Part shown: one piece after another, positions 10,357 to 19,101 of the stretch
How positions within the stretch are numbered: position 1 is the stretch's first letter
Layout of the letters: every line of letters starts with the position of its first letter
Source of the DNA: Amycolatopsis oliviviridis
GTDB taxonomy: Bacteria; Actinomycetota; Actinomycetes; Mycobacteriales; Pseudonocardiaceae
NCBI RefSeq assembly: GCF_014654365.1
Contig: NZ_BNAY01000010.1
Location: 124,001 to 188,000 of the forward strand
Length of the DNA stretch: 64,000 bases
Direction of reading: 5' to 3'
The notes under the pieces: model-generated
Database searches by the model: none
The model's input: only the letters and a program-made list of their open reading frames with translations
What the model was told of the DNA's origin: nothing
Program-made: the position numbers and the translations under genes

Positions 10357-10466
10357 GGTGGTGGAACAGGTGTCCCGGGTGGTGTCGCGAGGCAGATTAC
10401 CGCCGCCGGGAACCGAACCCGACGGCGGCCCGACTACTGCGATGGTGGTGGAAGCAGGTGTCCGGG
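10357..10466. repeat. Direct repeats and small dyad upstream of copA
   Basis: A GGTGGTGGAACAGGTGTCC segment at 10357-10375 recurs almost exactly at 10444 (GGTGGTGGAAGCAGGTGTCC), 87 bp away. Between them CCGCCG (10400-10405) and CGGCGG (10423-10428) can pair. These lie 36-145 bp upstream of the copA start. They could be operator or leader elements; the function is not known to me. Confidence 0.5.
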
Positions 10467-10511
10467 GAGTCCGGCGGGAAGCGTCGGTATGCACCAGCGG
10501 CCACAGCGGCC

Positions 10512-10566
10512 GCGCGTGAAGGCCCCCTTCCCGCGGCTGAGCCGAGGGAAGGGGGCCTTCACGCGC
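10512..10566. terminator. 21-bp perfect hairpin between copA promoter region and a DUF6801 gene
   Basis: Arms 10512-10532 and 10546-10566 are perfectly complementary, with a 13-nt loop that itself pairs (CGGCT/AGCCG). It sits 45 bp after the stop of the minus-strand gene at 10612 and so is best read as its terminator. It carries the TGAAGG...CCTTCA core shared with hairpins elsewhere in the window. Confidence 0.75.
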
Positions 10567-10611
10567 TTCAGGTAGGTGAGTGTGGCGGTGGTACTTCGGT
10601 CCAGGTGGTCC

Positions 10612-11733
10612 CTACGCCTTCCGCGGCGTCAGCACGAGGTCGAACGTGTTCCCCTCCCCCTGCACGAACGTGCTCAGGTACGGGGTGAACGCGCCGCAGC
10701 CGGTCAACGGCGCCAGCGCGTAGGTGCCGGCGAGCGTGCCGCCGGCCGCCATGGTGAAGCCGTCGCCGGTGCGCAGTTCCGCCGTCGACGGTGCCGACGT
10801 CCTGCAGCCCGGCCCGCTGCTGACCGGCATGCCGACGAGCGTGACGAGCGGGAGGACGGTGGTGAACCGGGGACGCGCGACGAAACCGGGCCCGGCGAGA
10901 TCGCCGCCCTGCGGTCCGTCGGCGACGAACTCGAGATCGGCCGCGCCCGGCACGAAGCCGAACAGCCGGAACTCGGCGTGCGCCTTGTCGAACACCGGGC
11001 CGCCGCTGAACACCGTGGCCGCGGTGGGGCTCAGGTCGAACGCGCCGGTCAGCGGCGCGGTGGCGCCGAGCGCCTTGACGCCGGTCTTCCCGGCGACCGT
11101 GTACCGGTGCCCCGCCGGCTTCTCGCCGAGGTCGAAGGAGAGCAGGACCGCGTCCTGACCGGGGTCGAGCGTGCAGTCCGAGGTGAACGAGCCGAGCCCG
11201 GTGAACGAGCCGTCGGCCTTCTTCGGCGTCAACCGCGTGGTGAAGTCGCCGACGGTCAGCGTGGTCTTGCCCGGTTTCGCGAGCGTCACCGTGGGCACGG
11301 AACCGGTCGCGACCGGGCTGAAGGTGCCGGACGGCGGGACGTTCGTCTTGGCGACGTTCAGCGGGATGCGCACCGGGAAGGGGTTCGCGTCGCCGTTGAC
11401 CAGCGTGACGCCTGCCGCCGCGGTGCCTTCGATGGTGGTGGCGCCGACGAGGTTGAGCCCGCGCGCCGCCTTGTCGGGCACGGTGACGGTGATCGTCAAC
11501 CCGGAGGTGGTGAGCGTGCCGCCGGGCGCGGTCGGGACCTCGAAGTCGGCCTTGATGTTCACGTCGAGCTTCTGCAACCCGATCAGCGGGAACGGGCAGG
11601 TGAACGACAGTTTCTTGTCCACGGGAGTGCCCGCCGCCGCGCTGCGGACGGCGACGAACAGCAGGCTGCCGGCGGTGAGCAGGACGATGAGGCCCGCCGC
11701 GAGCAGCATCCGGACGTTGATGCGAAGGGGCAT
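10612..11733 (-). CDS. Secreted DUF6801-like protein
   Basis: 373 residues with an N-terminal hydrophobic segment (about 9-30) that acts as a signal peptide or anchor. Then come a KLSFTCPFPLIGLQKLDVNI opening, repeated beta-rich immunoglobulin-like stretches, and four Cys at positions conserved in the two paralogues at 11828 and 33206. The CPFPLIG motif, the LVGATTIEGTA segment, the LTVGDF...LTPKKADGS block and the C-terminal GTYAL...GCGAFTP...GNTFDL block are shared by all three. I associate this pattern with the actinobacterial domain DUF6801 from memory. The function is unknown; it is probably an exported envelope protein. Start ATG with AGGAAGG upstream. Unlike its paralogues it lacks a Pro/Thr linker. 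Confidence 0.8.
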   Translation of the reverse strand: MPLRINVRMLLAAGLIVLLTAGSLLFVAVRSAAAGTPVDKKLSFTCPFPLIGLQKLDVNIKADFEVPTAPGGTLTTSGLTITVTVPDKAARGLNLVGATTIEGTAAAGVTLVNGDANPFPVRIPLNVAKTNVPPSGTFSPVATGSVPTVTLAKPGKTTLTVGDFTTRLTPKKADGSFTGLGSFTSDCTLDPGQDAVLLSFDLGEKPAGHRYTVAGKTGVKALGATAPLTGAFDLSPTAATVFSGGPVFDKAHAEFRLFGFVPGAADLEFVADGPQGGDLAGPGFVARPRFTTVLPLVTLVGMPVSSGPGCRTSAPSTAELRTGDGFTMAAGGTLAGTYALAPLTGCGAFTPYLSTFVQGEGNTFDLVLTPRKA

Positions 11734-11827
11734 GGTCGCCTTCCTGACGGCGCTAGAACGGCACTGGAACAGCGCTGGGACGGCACCGGTCCCCGCCGCG
11801 GTGAGCGACGGGGACCGGCTTGCCTGG

Positions 11828-13063
11828 CTACTTCTTGGTGAGGTTCAGGTCGAGCGTGTTGCCGTCGCTCTTGGCGAACGCGCTGACCCAGTCGTTCAGC
11901 TGACCGCAGTTCTGCAGGGCCGACAGCGAGTAGGTGCCCGTCAGCTTCCCGCCCTTGAGCAGGTCGAAGTCGGGACCGGTGGTCATCTCGCTGGTGGACG
12001 GGCTGACCGTGCCGCACTTCGGGTCGTTGCTGATGGGGATCCCGAAGACCTGCACGCTCGGCAGGAACACGTTGAACTTGATGTGCGCCTTGAAACCGGT
12101 GCCGACGAGCTCACCGGTCTGCTTGCCGACCTGCTCGACCTTGATCTCCGACTTACCGTCGATGAACCCGAACAGCTTGAACTGGGTGGACGACGGGTCG
12201 AGCTTGAGGTCACCGGTGAACGTCTTCGAAGCCAGGTCGACGTCCGCGTCGAAGCCACCGTTGATCGCCGCGGTGCTGCCGAGCGACTTCAGCGCGGTCT
12301 GACCCTTGATGCCGAACGCGTACTTGATCCCGCCGCCACCGGGGGTAGTGGTGGTGGGCGGAGTCGTCGGCGTGGTCGGCGTCGTGGGGGTCGTCGGCGT
12401 GGTCGGGGTGGTGGGCGTGGTCGGCGTGGTGGTGCCGCCCCCGCCGTCCCCGATCTTGATCGTGGCCAGGGTGTTGTTCTGGCCCGGGTCCTGCGTGCAC
12501 GGCGCGTCGATCGTGCCGTCCGGCGTGATGCCGGTGACCGAACCGTCGGCCTTGCGCGGGGTGACCTTCAGCTGCAGGTCACCCACGGTGATCTTCGCCT
12601 CGCCGGGCTGGTTGAAGGTCAGCGAAGGGGTCTTGCCCGCCGCGTTGACCGTCATCTCGCCCGAGGTGGGGATGTTCTGCTTGGCGATGTCGTTGGGGAC
12701 CTTGACCGGGAGGTTGAGCCCCGGTGCCGCCACGGTCGCCGCCGCGATGGCCTGGCCTTCCAACGTCGTCGCACCGATCAGGTTGAGCCCGCTGACCGTG
12801 TCCGCGTTGATCGTGGAGATGGCCTTGATGTCGAACGTGCCGGTCGGCTGACCGGTCTTGACCGACAGCGGAAGATCGGTGTTGATCACCACCTTCAGCG
12901 ACTGCGACCCCACGAGCGGCAGGTTGCAGTGGTAGTTGAGCGGGAGCGAGATCGGATCGGCGACACTGTTCTGTGCCCCGACCACGAGTACCGCGGTGGC
13001 AAGCCCCACGGCACCGGCAGCGGCGGCGGCGACCGCCTTCTTGGTTCCTCTACGGTGACTCAC
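11828..13063 (-). CDS. Secreted DUF6801-like protein with PTT linker
   Basis: 411 residues, GTG start at 13063 with a GGAAGGA ribosome site. A basic N terminus and an Ala-rich hydrophobic segment form a signal peptide, with likely cleavage after SVADP-type residues near 36. There are two beta-rich halves: the first opens LNYHCNLPLVGSQSLKVVI, the second (from about 255) opens KYAFGIKGQTALKSLGS. They are joined by a TPTTPTT repeat linker at about residues 210-245 (DNA 12340-12430). The C terminus LNDWVSAFAKSDGNTLDLNL and TKK match the paralogue at 33206. Extracellular or wall-associated location is inferred; the function is unknown. It lies 94 bp upstream of the other paralogue on the same strand. 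Confidence 0.82.
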   Translation of the reverse strand: MSHRRGTKKAVAAAAAGAVGLATAVLVVGAQNSVADPISLPLNYHCNLPLVGSQSLKVVINTDLPLSVKTGQPTGTFDIKAISTINADTVSGLNLIGATTLEGQAIAAATVAAPGLNLPVKVPNDIAKQNIPTSGEMTVNAAGKTPSLTFNQPGEAKITVGDLQLKVTPRKADGSVTGITPDGTIDAPCTQDPGQNNTLATIKIGDGGGGTTTPTTPTTPTTPTTPTTPTTPTTPPTTTTPGGGGIKYAFGIKGQTALKSLGSTAAINGGFDADVDLASKTFTGDLKLDPSSTQFKLFGFIDGKSEIKVEQVGKQTGELVGTGFKAHIKFNVFLPSVQVFGIPISNDPKCGTVSPSTSEMTTGPDFDLLKGGKLTGTYSLSALQNCGQLNDWVSAFAKSDGNTLDLNLTKK

Positions 13064-13541
13064 GATCGTCCTTCCGTGGTATCAACGATGATACGAAACG
13101 GCGTACAATTCCCCAGAGCAATGAATATCGGCCCGAGAGAATTCTCCGGGTAGCGACGATGTCTGACGGATCGCAACCGAACAGTAAACTAACGACGCGT
13201 CCACACCGCTATCAAGTGCTTCCCCGGAAAAGTTGACGCAGCCCCGGTAAATTGTCACCCTGGCACGGTGCGCACACCCGGTTCCTAGTAGCGACACATG
13301 GGTTTCCCCAGCACAGAGCCACTTGAGCCCACCAGCGGAACCGCTGACGCGGGTGACAATCCCCCCTCGCGAAATTATCTCGCACGTGCCAATCGCCCTT
13401 TTCCGGTCGCCGACCGTCTTGCCTGCCGGATTCTTTCGTGAGTAACCTCGCGGTTCAGCAAGCCGGTCACCGCCGACCACCGCGGAATCCCGCTCCTCGT
13501 GCCACGGCCGGCCCTCTTTCGCCGAATTCGACGGGGAAACC
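13064..13541. other. Divergent intergenic region, promoters only
   Basis: 478 bp separate the divergent DUF6801 and lipoprotein genes. It is relatively AT-rich near 13080-13260, as expected for promoters, with TTGTCA at 13252-13257 and its complement at 13354-13359. I see no reading frame with family features, no RNA gene and no strong hairpin. Confidence 0.4.
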
Positions 13542-14123
13542 ATGAAAAGAATGCGCCGCACGGCAGCGCGAACCGCGTTCGCCATCGTCTCCGCGACCGC
13601 CGCCGCGGTCCTGCTGGGCGCCTGCGGGTCCGACAAGCCCGCCGACACCGGACGGCACGCCGATCCGGCCGCGCTCGCCTGGGTGGACAAGGTGTGCTCC
13701 GGGGTCGCGACGGGCTCGGCGAAGCTGTCCCAGCCGCCCGCGTTCGACCCCGCCAACCCTCAGGGCACCAAGACCGCCATGGTGGGTTTCCTGAATTCGC
13801 TCTCCGCCGCGCTCGACGACATGGCGGGCGGGATCCGGAACGCCGGGGTACCGCCGGTCCCGGATGGACAGTCCGCCGTGGACAAGGCCACCACCACGCT
13901 CGGCGAGACCAAGTCGAAGGTGTCCGCGACCCTGGCGAAGATGCAGGACGCGAAGGTCACCGACCAGGCGAGTCTCCAGAAGGTGGTCGCCGACGCCGAC
14001 TCCACGATGAGTGGCCTGAGCGAGCCGGAAGGCCCGATCAAGCATCTGCGCGCCAACCCGGAACTGAACCTCGCGTTCGCCGAATCCTCGACCTGCCGTC
14101 AGGTCTACGGCGGCAACGCCTGA
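13542..14123 (+). CDS. Small lipoprotein, family not recognised
   Basis: 193 residues. The signal sequence has a basic start (MKRMRRTAART), a hydrophobic core and a lipobox LLGAC (Cys about 28), so the mature protein should be a lipid-anchored surface protein. The mature part is helical, with a WVDKVCSG motif and a C-terminal STCRQVYG; the two Cys may form a disulphide. No known catalytic motif is visible. ATG with GGGGAAA upstream. A large hairpin (14194-14246) follows it. It could be a small antigen-type lipoprotein. Confidence 0.8.
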   Translation: MKRMRRTAARTAFAIVSATAAAVLLGACGSDKPADTGRHADPAALAWVDKVCSGVATGSAKLSQPPAFDPANPQGTKTAMVGFLNSLSAALDDMAGGIRNAGVPPVPDGQSAVDKATTTLGETKSKVSATLAKMQDAKVTDQASLQKVVADADSTMSGLSEPEGPIKHLRANPELNLAFAESSTCRQVYGGNA

Positions 14124-14193
14124 CTGTCGACCGCCGTGAGACGAAGTGGTCGTGGCGGTGTCGCGGGCCGGGTGGGACATGCTCCCCGGGAGG

Positions 14194-14246
14194 GTTGTGA
14201 AAGCCACTTTCGCAACGTTCAAGGTTGCGAAAGTGGCTTTCACAAC
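14194..14246. terminator. 23-bp perfect hairpin downstream of the lipoprotein gene
   Basis: Arms 14194-14216 and 14224-14246 are perfectly complementary around a 7-nt loop. The left arm is itself a near-palindrome (TGAAAGCCACTTTC). It lies 70 bp after the lipoprotein stop and 67 bp before the lipase start, so it probably terminates the former. Confidence 0.75.
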
Positions 14247-14313
14247 ACGCCGGTGCCGCACACCGTCTTCGACCTTTCCCTCAGCCAAGCCCACCCGACC
14301 TGGAGGCCCGGCC

Positions 14314-15528
14314 GTGCCGATCTCGTTCCCCCGCCCGTCCCGCCGGACGCTCGCCGCCGCGCTGGCGATCGTCCTGTCCGCCGGTCTGCTGACCGCGCTG
14401 GCCGGGAGCCCGGCGAACTCCGCCACCCCGGCGGCGTCCGACGACTCGTTCTACACCCCGCCGTCCCCGCTCCCGGCGGGCAAGCCGGGTGACGTCATCC
14501 GTTCGCGGATCTCGAAAGCCGGACCGCGTAAGGATTCCGTCAACGCCTGGCAGGTGATGTACCTGTCGACGGACGCCCTCGGGCGGCCGGACGCGGTGAC
14601 CGGGACGGTGCTGGTGCCGAAGAACGTAGACCCGGCCAAGGCGCCGATCGTCTCGTTCGCGGCCGGGACGCACGGTCCGGCGTTCGAGTGCACGCCGTCG
14701 AAGATGATCGACATCGGCGCGTTCTACGAGCAGTCCGGTCTCGACGACGCGCTCGACGCCGGATACGCCGTCGCGCTCACCGACTACGAGGGCTACCGCC
14801 AGGATCCGAAGACGACGTACGTGGTCGGGCGTTCCGAAGGCCCGGCGGTGATCGACGCGGTCCGCGCCGCGCAACGGCTGCCGGAGGCGAAACTGTCGGC
14901 CGACGCCAAGGTGGCCTTCCGCGGGTACTCGCAGGGCGGCGGCGCGGCGGCCTGGGCCGGTGAACTGCAACCGGCGTACGCGCCGGAGCTGAACCTCGTC
15001 GGCGTCGCCGCCGGCGGCGTCCCCGCCGACCTCGTCCAGGTCACCCTCCAACTCGACGGGAAAGCGGGTTTCGGCGTCTTCGCCTACGCCCTCGTCGGCC
15101 TGGACAACGCGTATCCCGAGCTGAAGCTGGACTCCTTCCTCAGCGACAACGGCCGCGTGAAACTGGCGGAGATGCAGAAGAGCGCGTGCACGTTCGAGCT
15201 GCTCACCACCTACGCGAACCAGAAGATCGCCGACTACACGACCAGCGCCGGGTACGTCCGGCCGGAATGGGTCAAGCGGCTCAACGAGAACAAGCTCGGC
15301 GCGACACCGCCGAAGGTCCCGGTGTTCCTGTACCACGCCACCCAGGACCAGCTCGTGCAATTCGCCCAGGCGGACGCGTTGCACAAGGCCTACTGCGCCG
15401 CCGGGGTCAAGACGACCTGGAAGACCTTCGACACCGACCACATCACGGCGGTCTACACCGGCAACGCCGACGTCCTGGCCTTCCTCAAGGACCGGGTCGC
15501 GGGCGCCCCGGCGACGTCGAACTGCTGA
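14314..15528 (+). CDS. Secreted triacylglycerol lipase (secretory-lipase/LIP family)
   Basis: 404 residues from the GTG at 14314, chosen for the GGAGG seven bases upstream and because a signal peptide (PSRRTLAAALAIVLSAG core) begins there; an upstream in-frame extension would cover the hairpin. The mature enzyme has the alpha/beta hydrolase nucleophile elbow GYSQGG, an oxyanion-side FAAGTHG, and late acid/base regions (HATQDQLVQF for the Asp, DTDHITAVY for the His). Cys pairs near ECTPSK and SACTF are typical of this exported family. It hydrolyses esters or triglycerides outside the cell. The GtrA gene follows 7 bp later. Confidence 0.9.
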   Translation: MPISFPRPSRRTLAAALAIVLSAGLLTALAGSPANSATPAASDDSFYTPPSPLPAGKPGDVIRSRISKAGPRKDSVNAWQVMYLSTDALGRPDAVTGTVLVPKNVDPAKAPIVSFAAGTHGPAFECTPSKMIDIGAFYEQSGLDDALDAGYAVALTDYEGYRQDPKTTYVVGRSEGPAVIDAVRAAQRLPEAKLSADAKVAFRGYSQGGGAAAWAGELQPAYAPELNLVGVAAGGVPADLVQVTLQLDGKAGFGVFAYALVGLDNAYPELKLDSFLSDNGRVKLAEMQKSACTFELLTTYANQKIADYTTSAGYVRPEWVKRLNENKLGATPPKVPVFLYHATQDQLVQFAQADALHKAYCAAGVKTTWKTFDTDHITAVYTGNADVLAFLKDRVAGAPATSNC

Positions 15529-15535
15529 GCCCGCG

Positions 15536-16087
15536 ATGCTCAGAACCGCCCCCTCGTCCTTTGTGGACGAAGCGGCGGCCGGCGGTGCGCGGACCGGGAA
15601 GCGGCGTGAGCTGCTCCGGTTCGCCACCGTCGGCCTCGCCGCGTTCGGCCTCACCCTCGGGACGAACTACGGGCTGAAACTCACCGTCCTGCAAGAGAAA
15701 CCGGTCACCGCGCTGGCGATCGCGACCGTCGTGGCGACGGCCTTCGCGTATCTGCTTTCCCGGCGCTGGGCGTTCCACACCCGCGGTGGCAGGCGCCGTC
15801 TCCACGAGGCGGCGCTGTTCTTCGCCGTCAACGCGATCGCCGTGACGATCAACCTGTGCCCGCCGCTGATCTCGCGGTACGTCCTGCGCCTCGAAGTCCC
15901 GGAAGTCAGCTTCCTCGCCCAGGAGATCGCCGACTTCGTCAGCGGGATGCTGCTGGGTACCGCGGCGGGTTCGGCGTTCCGCTGGTGGGGCTACCGGCGC
16001 TGGGTGTTCCCGGTCGCCGGGGCCCGTCAGAAGTCCGCGGGACGCAGCCGTTCCGCCCGCAGCGCCAGTTCGATCCGCAGCCGCTGA
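15536..16087 (+). CDS. GtrA-family membrane protein
   Basis: 183 residues with four predicted membrane helices. It has the GtrA pattern LLRFATVGLAAFGLTLGTNYG, an AYLLSRRWAFHTR loop and a closing WWGYRRWVF. GtrA proteins are thought to flip or hand over lipid-linked sugars used in cell-wall glycan modification; the substrate is unknown here. It starts 7 bp after the lipase stop, so is probably co-transcribed. Its last 61 bp are antisense to the 3' end of the PucR gene. Confidence 0.88.
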   Translation: MLRTAPSSFVDEAAAGGARTGKRRELLRFATVGLAAFGLTLGTNYGLKLTVLQEKPVTALAIATVVATAFAYLLSRRWAFHTRGGRRRLHEAALFFAVNAIAVTINLCPPLISRYVLRLEVPEVSFLAQEIADFVSGMLLGTAAGSAFRWWGYRRWVFPVAGARQKSAGRSRSARSASSIRSR

Positions 16088-17223
16088 TCCGGATCGTCCA
16101 GCCGTTCGCCGAACAACTCCGCGAGCCGCCGCAGGCGTGCCCGCACCGTCTGCGGGTGCACGGCGAGCTGCCGGGCGATCTCGGGCGCGCTCCCCCGCGT
16201 CTGCACCTGCGTCAGCAGGGTCGCCGACAGCTCGTCGTGCTGCTTCGGCGCGAGCCCGGACAGCGGTTCCAGCGCCTCCCCGGCCAGCTGGTCCAGCAGG
16301 AACTCGTCGGCGAGCAGCAGCAGCGTGGTGAGGTGCTCTTCGCACCAGAGCACCGGCCCGACCGTGGTTATCATCCCGCGCCGGGCCAGTTCGGACGCGC
16401 GGCGCGCGATCCGGAACGACTCGGCGGCCTGCTCCGCCGGCACGGGCACCCCGACCGTCGCCGACCAGCCGGAAGGCAGTTCCCGCAAGCCGTCGAGATC
16501 GGCTTCGGGACAGGCCACCAGGGCACCGGGCGCGTCGGACACGAAATCCGCGGGCACCGCCGAGGGCAGGAGGCCCGACGGGAAGGCGGGCGCGCCGGGC
16601 GTCGCGGTGAAGACGACCGCCGTCACGCGGGGCGGGATCCGCCAGCCGATGGCGACGGCGAGCGCGCCCGCGTCGGCCTGGGTGTACCCCGCGCCGGCGG
16701 TCAGCAGCCGGAACAACCGGGCCCGCTGCTCCGCCGGTCCGGTCGACTCGGCCTGCGCGGCGTTGTACCCGTCCGTCAGCGCCATCGTCACCTCGACGAC
16801 GTCGCCGAAGAGGCATTCCGCGGCGCCGTAGAGGACGTCTCCAGACAGCTGGAGCTGACGGCCCGCCGCGGCGATCGACCGCCACAGCACCCGGCTCGAA
16901 ACCCTGAACGCCGCCTGCGCGGCCTCACGGCTGAGTCCTTGATGGAACGCGATCCGGCCCTGGGCGCGGAAATCCGCCAGCAGGTCGTTCTGCAGCAGTT
17001 CGGGGACGCCCACCCGGTCGATGGCGCGCTCGATACTGCGCCTGGTCAGCTCGACGGCCGCCGCGCGGGCCTCGCCGTCACTGAACACTTCGGCGCATTC
17101 ACCGATCTCGGAGACCACGCCTTCGACACAGTGCCGGGCGATCACCGGGATCCGCGGCCGGACGGCGTCGCCGAGTTCCCTCGGCAGGCGTGCCCACAAC
17201 GCGCCAACGGGCTGCCAGCTCAC
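16027..17223 (-). CDS. PucR-type regulator, paralogue 1 of 4
   Basis: 398 residues from the GTG at 17223; this start aligns with the common WAxLPREL beginning of the other three paralogues and has GGGAGA upstream. The N-terminal helical domain (about 1-165) resembles RsbRD-type sensors (AIDRVG...FRAQGRIAFHQGLS). The middle is of the CdaR/PucR GGDEF-like type. The C-terminal HTH (EIARQLAVHPQTVRARLRRL) ends in ERLDDPDQRLRIELALR. Such proteins are DNA-binding transcription factors for diverse metabolic genes. It is divergent from paralogue 2 with a shared 325-bp promoter region. The effector is unknown. Confidence 0.88.
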   Translation of the reverse strand: MSWQPVGALWARLPRELGDAVRPRIPVIARHCVEGVVSEIGECAEVFSDGEARAAAVELTRRSIERAIDRVGVPELLQNDLLADFRAQGRIAFHQGLSREAAQAAFRVSSRVLWRSIAAAGRQLQLSGDVLYGAAECLFGDVVEVTMALTDGYNAAQAESTGPAEQRARLFRLLTAGAGYTQADAGALAVAIGWRIPPRVTAVVFTATPGAPAFPSGLLPSAVPADFVSDAPGALVACPEADLDGLRELPSGWSATVGVPVPAEQAAESFRIARRASELARRGMITTVGPVLWCEEHLTTLLLLADEFLLDQLAGEALEPLSGLAPKQHDELSATLLTQVQTRGSAPEIARQLAVHPQTVRARLRRLAELFGERLDDPDQRLRIELALRAERLRPADF

Positions 17224-17548
17224 GTGTGCGTTCTCCCGCTGTTGAGTAGGCCGACGATTACGGGCACGAATTCCCTTTCGTCCGCGCGCCATCGGCGCAC
17301 TCGAATGCACGGAGCGTAGGACCGGCGCCACATCCGTGTCAAAAGCCGCCGCGCCGAAACGCCCGTCCGTGTCACCGGCGCCGGGAATCGCGACTTTCCG
17401 TCATCAATTCAACGTCACATTCGCGGTACACGCCGTCGGCCGATCCAGTAGAAACACTCCGGCATCCGTTCCCGTCGCCCCGACGCGGTTGCGAAAAGGG
17501 ATTCATGTTTCCCGTCCCCGGTTCGAAGAAAATCAAAGGGTGGTCTTC
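17224..17548. other. Shared promoter region of divergent PucR genes
   Basis: 325 bp with no gene. Two copies of TCCGTGTCA (about 17332 and 17368) are the only short repeats I notice. It must hold promoters for both PucR genes. Confidence 0.4.
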
Positions 17549-18760
17549 GTGGTCGAGTACCGCAGTTTCGGCATGCTGGCGACGCTGCCGCGTTCGCTCG
17601 GCGAAGAACTGCGTCCGTATACCGGGCACGCCGCGGCCGCCATGATCAAACAGGTACAGCGGTCGGTCAGCGCGTACTCGCAGCCGTTGCGCGGCGTCTT
17701 CGGCCGTGTCCTGGTCGTCTCCTGCGAGCGGGCGGTGCGGCATTACGTCGACTGCATCGGCGATCCGGACCTCACCCACGACCGCTGGATCGACTTCTAC
17801 CGTATGCGCGGGCGGATCGAGTTCACCGAGGGCCGGAGCCTGGAACCGTTGCACGACAGCGCGACGATCGGCGCGCGGACGGCGTGGCGGGCGATGCGGC
17901 CCATCGTGCGCGGGCTCGGCGTCGGCGCGGGGGTCATCGCGCTCGCGGCGGAATCCGTCTTCGTCTACGTCGACGAACTGTGCGCCACCACGATCGAGGG
18001 CTACCAGGAGGCGGAGGCCAAGGCGGCGGGCGCGATCCCGCTCCGGCGCCGCCGCCTGCTGGAGCTGATCGCCCAGGCACCGGAAGGGTCCGCGTGCAGT
18101 ATCGCCAGCCTGGCCGACGGCGCCGGCTGGCGGGTTCCGGGGGCCGCCGCCATGGTCGCGCTCCAGCGCTCCCCGGGTGCGCCCGGCTTCCCCGCCCACC
18201 TTCTGGACGACACGGTGCTGCTCGACCTCGATTCCGCCGAGCCGTACCTGCTCACCGCGGATCCCGACACCGACCTCGCACCGCTGAAGGACGGGCTGGA
18301 CGGGTGGCGGGTGGCGGTCTCCCCTGTCGTGCCGCTCGTCGACGCCCCCGCCGCCCTCCGCACCGCCCGCCGCGCGCTCCTGCTGACCAGCGAGGACGCG
18401 CCCGGTCCGGTCATCTGGTGCCGGGACCACCTCGCGACGCTGTGGCTGCTGGCCGAGGACTTCCTCGGCGCCGAACTGGCCAAGCGGAGCCTCGACCCGT
18501 TCACCTCGCTGAGCGAGAAGCAACAGGAGCGGCTCAGCGAAACCCTGCTGGCGTGGCTGGAGACCCGCGGCGGAGCGCCGGAGATCGCGCAACGGCTGGG
18601 CGTGCACCCGCAGACCGTGCGAAACCGCCTCCGGCAGCTGGAAGAGCTGTTCGGTGACCGGCTCAAGGACGCCGACGACCGGCTGGGCATGCAACTCGCG
18701 CTGCGCGCGCAGCGGCTTATGCGCGCCCACCGCCGCGACGACGGGACGCCAGGGAACTGA
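17549..18760 (+). CDS. PucR-type regulator, paralogue 2 of 4
   Basis: 403 residues from the GTG at 17549, preceded by AAAGGG at good spacing; this gives the common LPRSLGEELRPY beginning. It has the same plan as its paralogues: helical N-terminal domain containing MRGRIEFTEGRSLEPLHDSA, central PucR-like domain, and C-terminal HTH (EIAQRLGVHPQTVRNRLRQL) followed by ELFGDRLKDADDRLGM. A longer in-frame extension back to 17336 exists but lacks conservation. A cytoplasmic transcription factor of unknown effector. Confidence 0.88.
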   Translation: MVEYRSFGMLATLPRSLGEELRPYTGHAAAAMIKQVQRSVSAYSQPLRGVFGRVLVVSCERAVRHYVDCIGDPDLTHDRWIDFYRMRGRIEFTEGRSLEPLHDSATIGARTAWRAMRPIVRGLGVGAGVIALAAESVFVYVDELCATTIEGYQEAEAKAAGAIPLRRRRLLELIAQAPEGSACSIASLADGAGWRVPGAAAMVALQRSPGAPGFPAHLLDDTVLLDLDSAEPYLLTADPDTDLAPLKDGLDGWRVAVSPVVPLVDAPAALRTARRALLLTSEDAPGPVIWCRDHLATLWLLAEDFLGAELAKRSLDPFTSLSEKQQERLSETLLAWLETRGGAPEIAQRLGVHPQTVRNRLRQLEELFGDRLKDADDRLGMQLALRAQRLMRAHRRDDGTPGN

Positions 18761-19101
18761 CGCGCCGGACCCGCCGCTCCGGCGGCCGCACGGTGGGCAG
18801 CACCCAGCGGAGGCCGCGGCGGGCACGGTTCGCCCTCGGCTGGTCGACGTGGAAGTCAGCCCGGCAGGCCATCGCTTTTCTCCCCGTGGTGACGGGTGTT
18901 TACCGACGCTTTCCTGAATACCGGGACGGTGGGAGAATGTCGATGCGGAATTGCCCCGCCGTCATGGTTTTGGCATCCGGATCGGGGTCCGGCGCGAAAT
19001 TCTTGTCATCCGGGTGGCAATTGCCGGACGGGTCCGGCGACACGCTGACGGAACCGCCGTTCTCCACGTTATTTTGACGCCTGACCACGGAAAGGCGGGA
19101 C
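18761..19101. other. Intergenic, promoter of the hydrolase gene
   Basis: 341 bp without a gene. Features: a 10-bp palindrome GGCAATTGCC at 19016-19025, TTGTCA at 19003-19008, and GGTCCGG repeats around it. This resembles an operator region for the downstream hydrolase, but no regulator can be assigned. Confidence 0.4.

Noticed and set aside
18761..19101. Riboswitch or structured RNA upstream of the hydrolase
   Set aside because: Only a 10-bp palindrome and short GGTCCGG repeats are visible; they do not form a known aptamer pattern.
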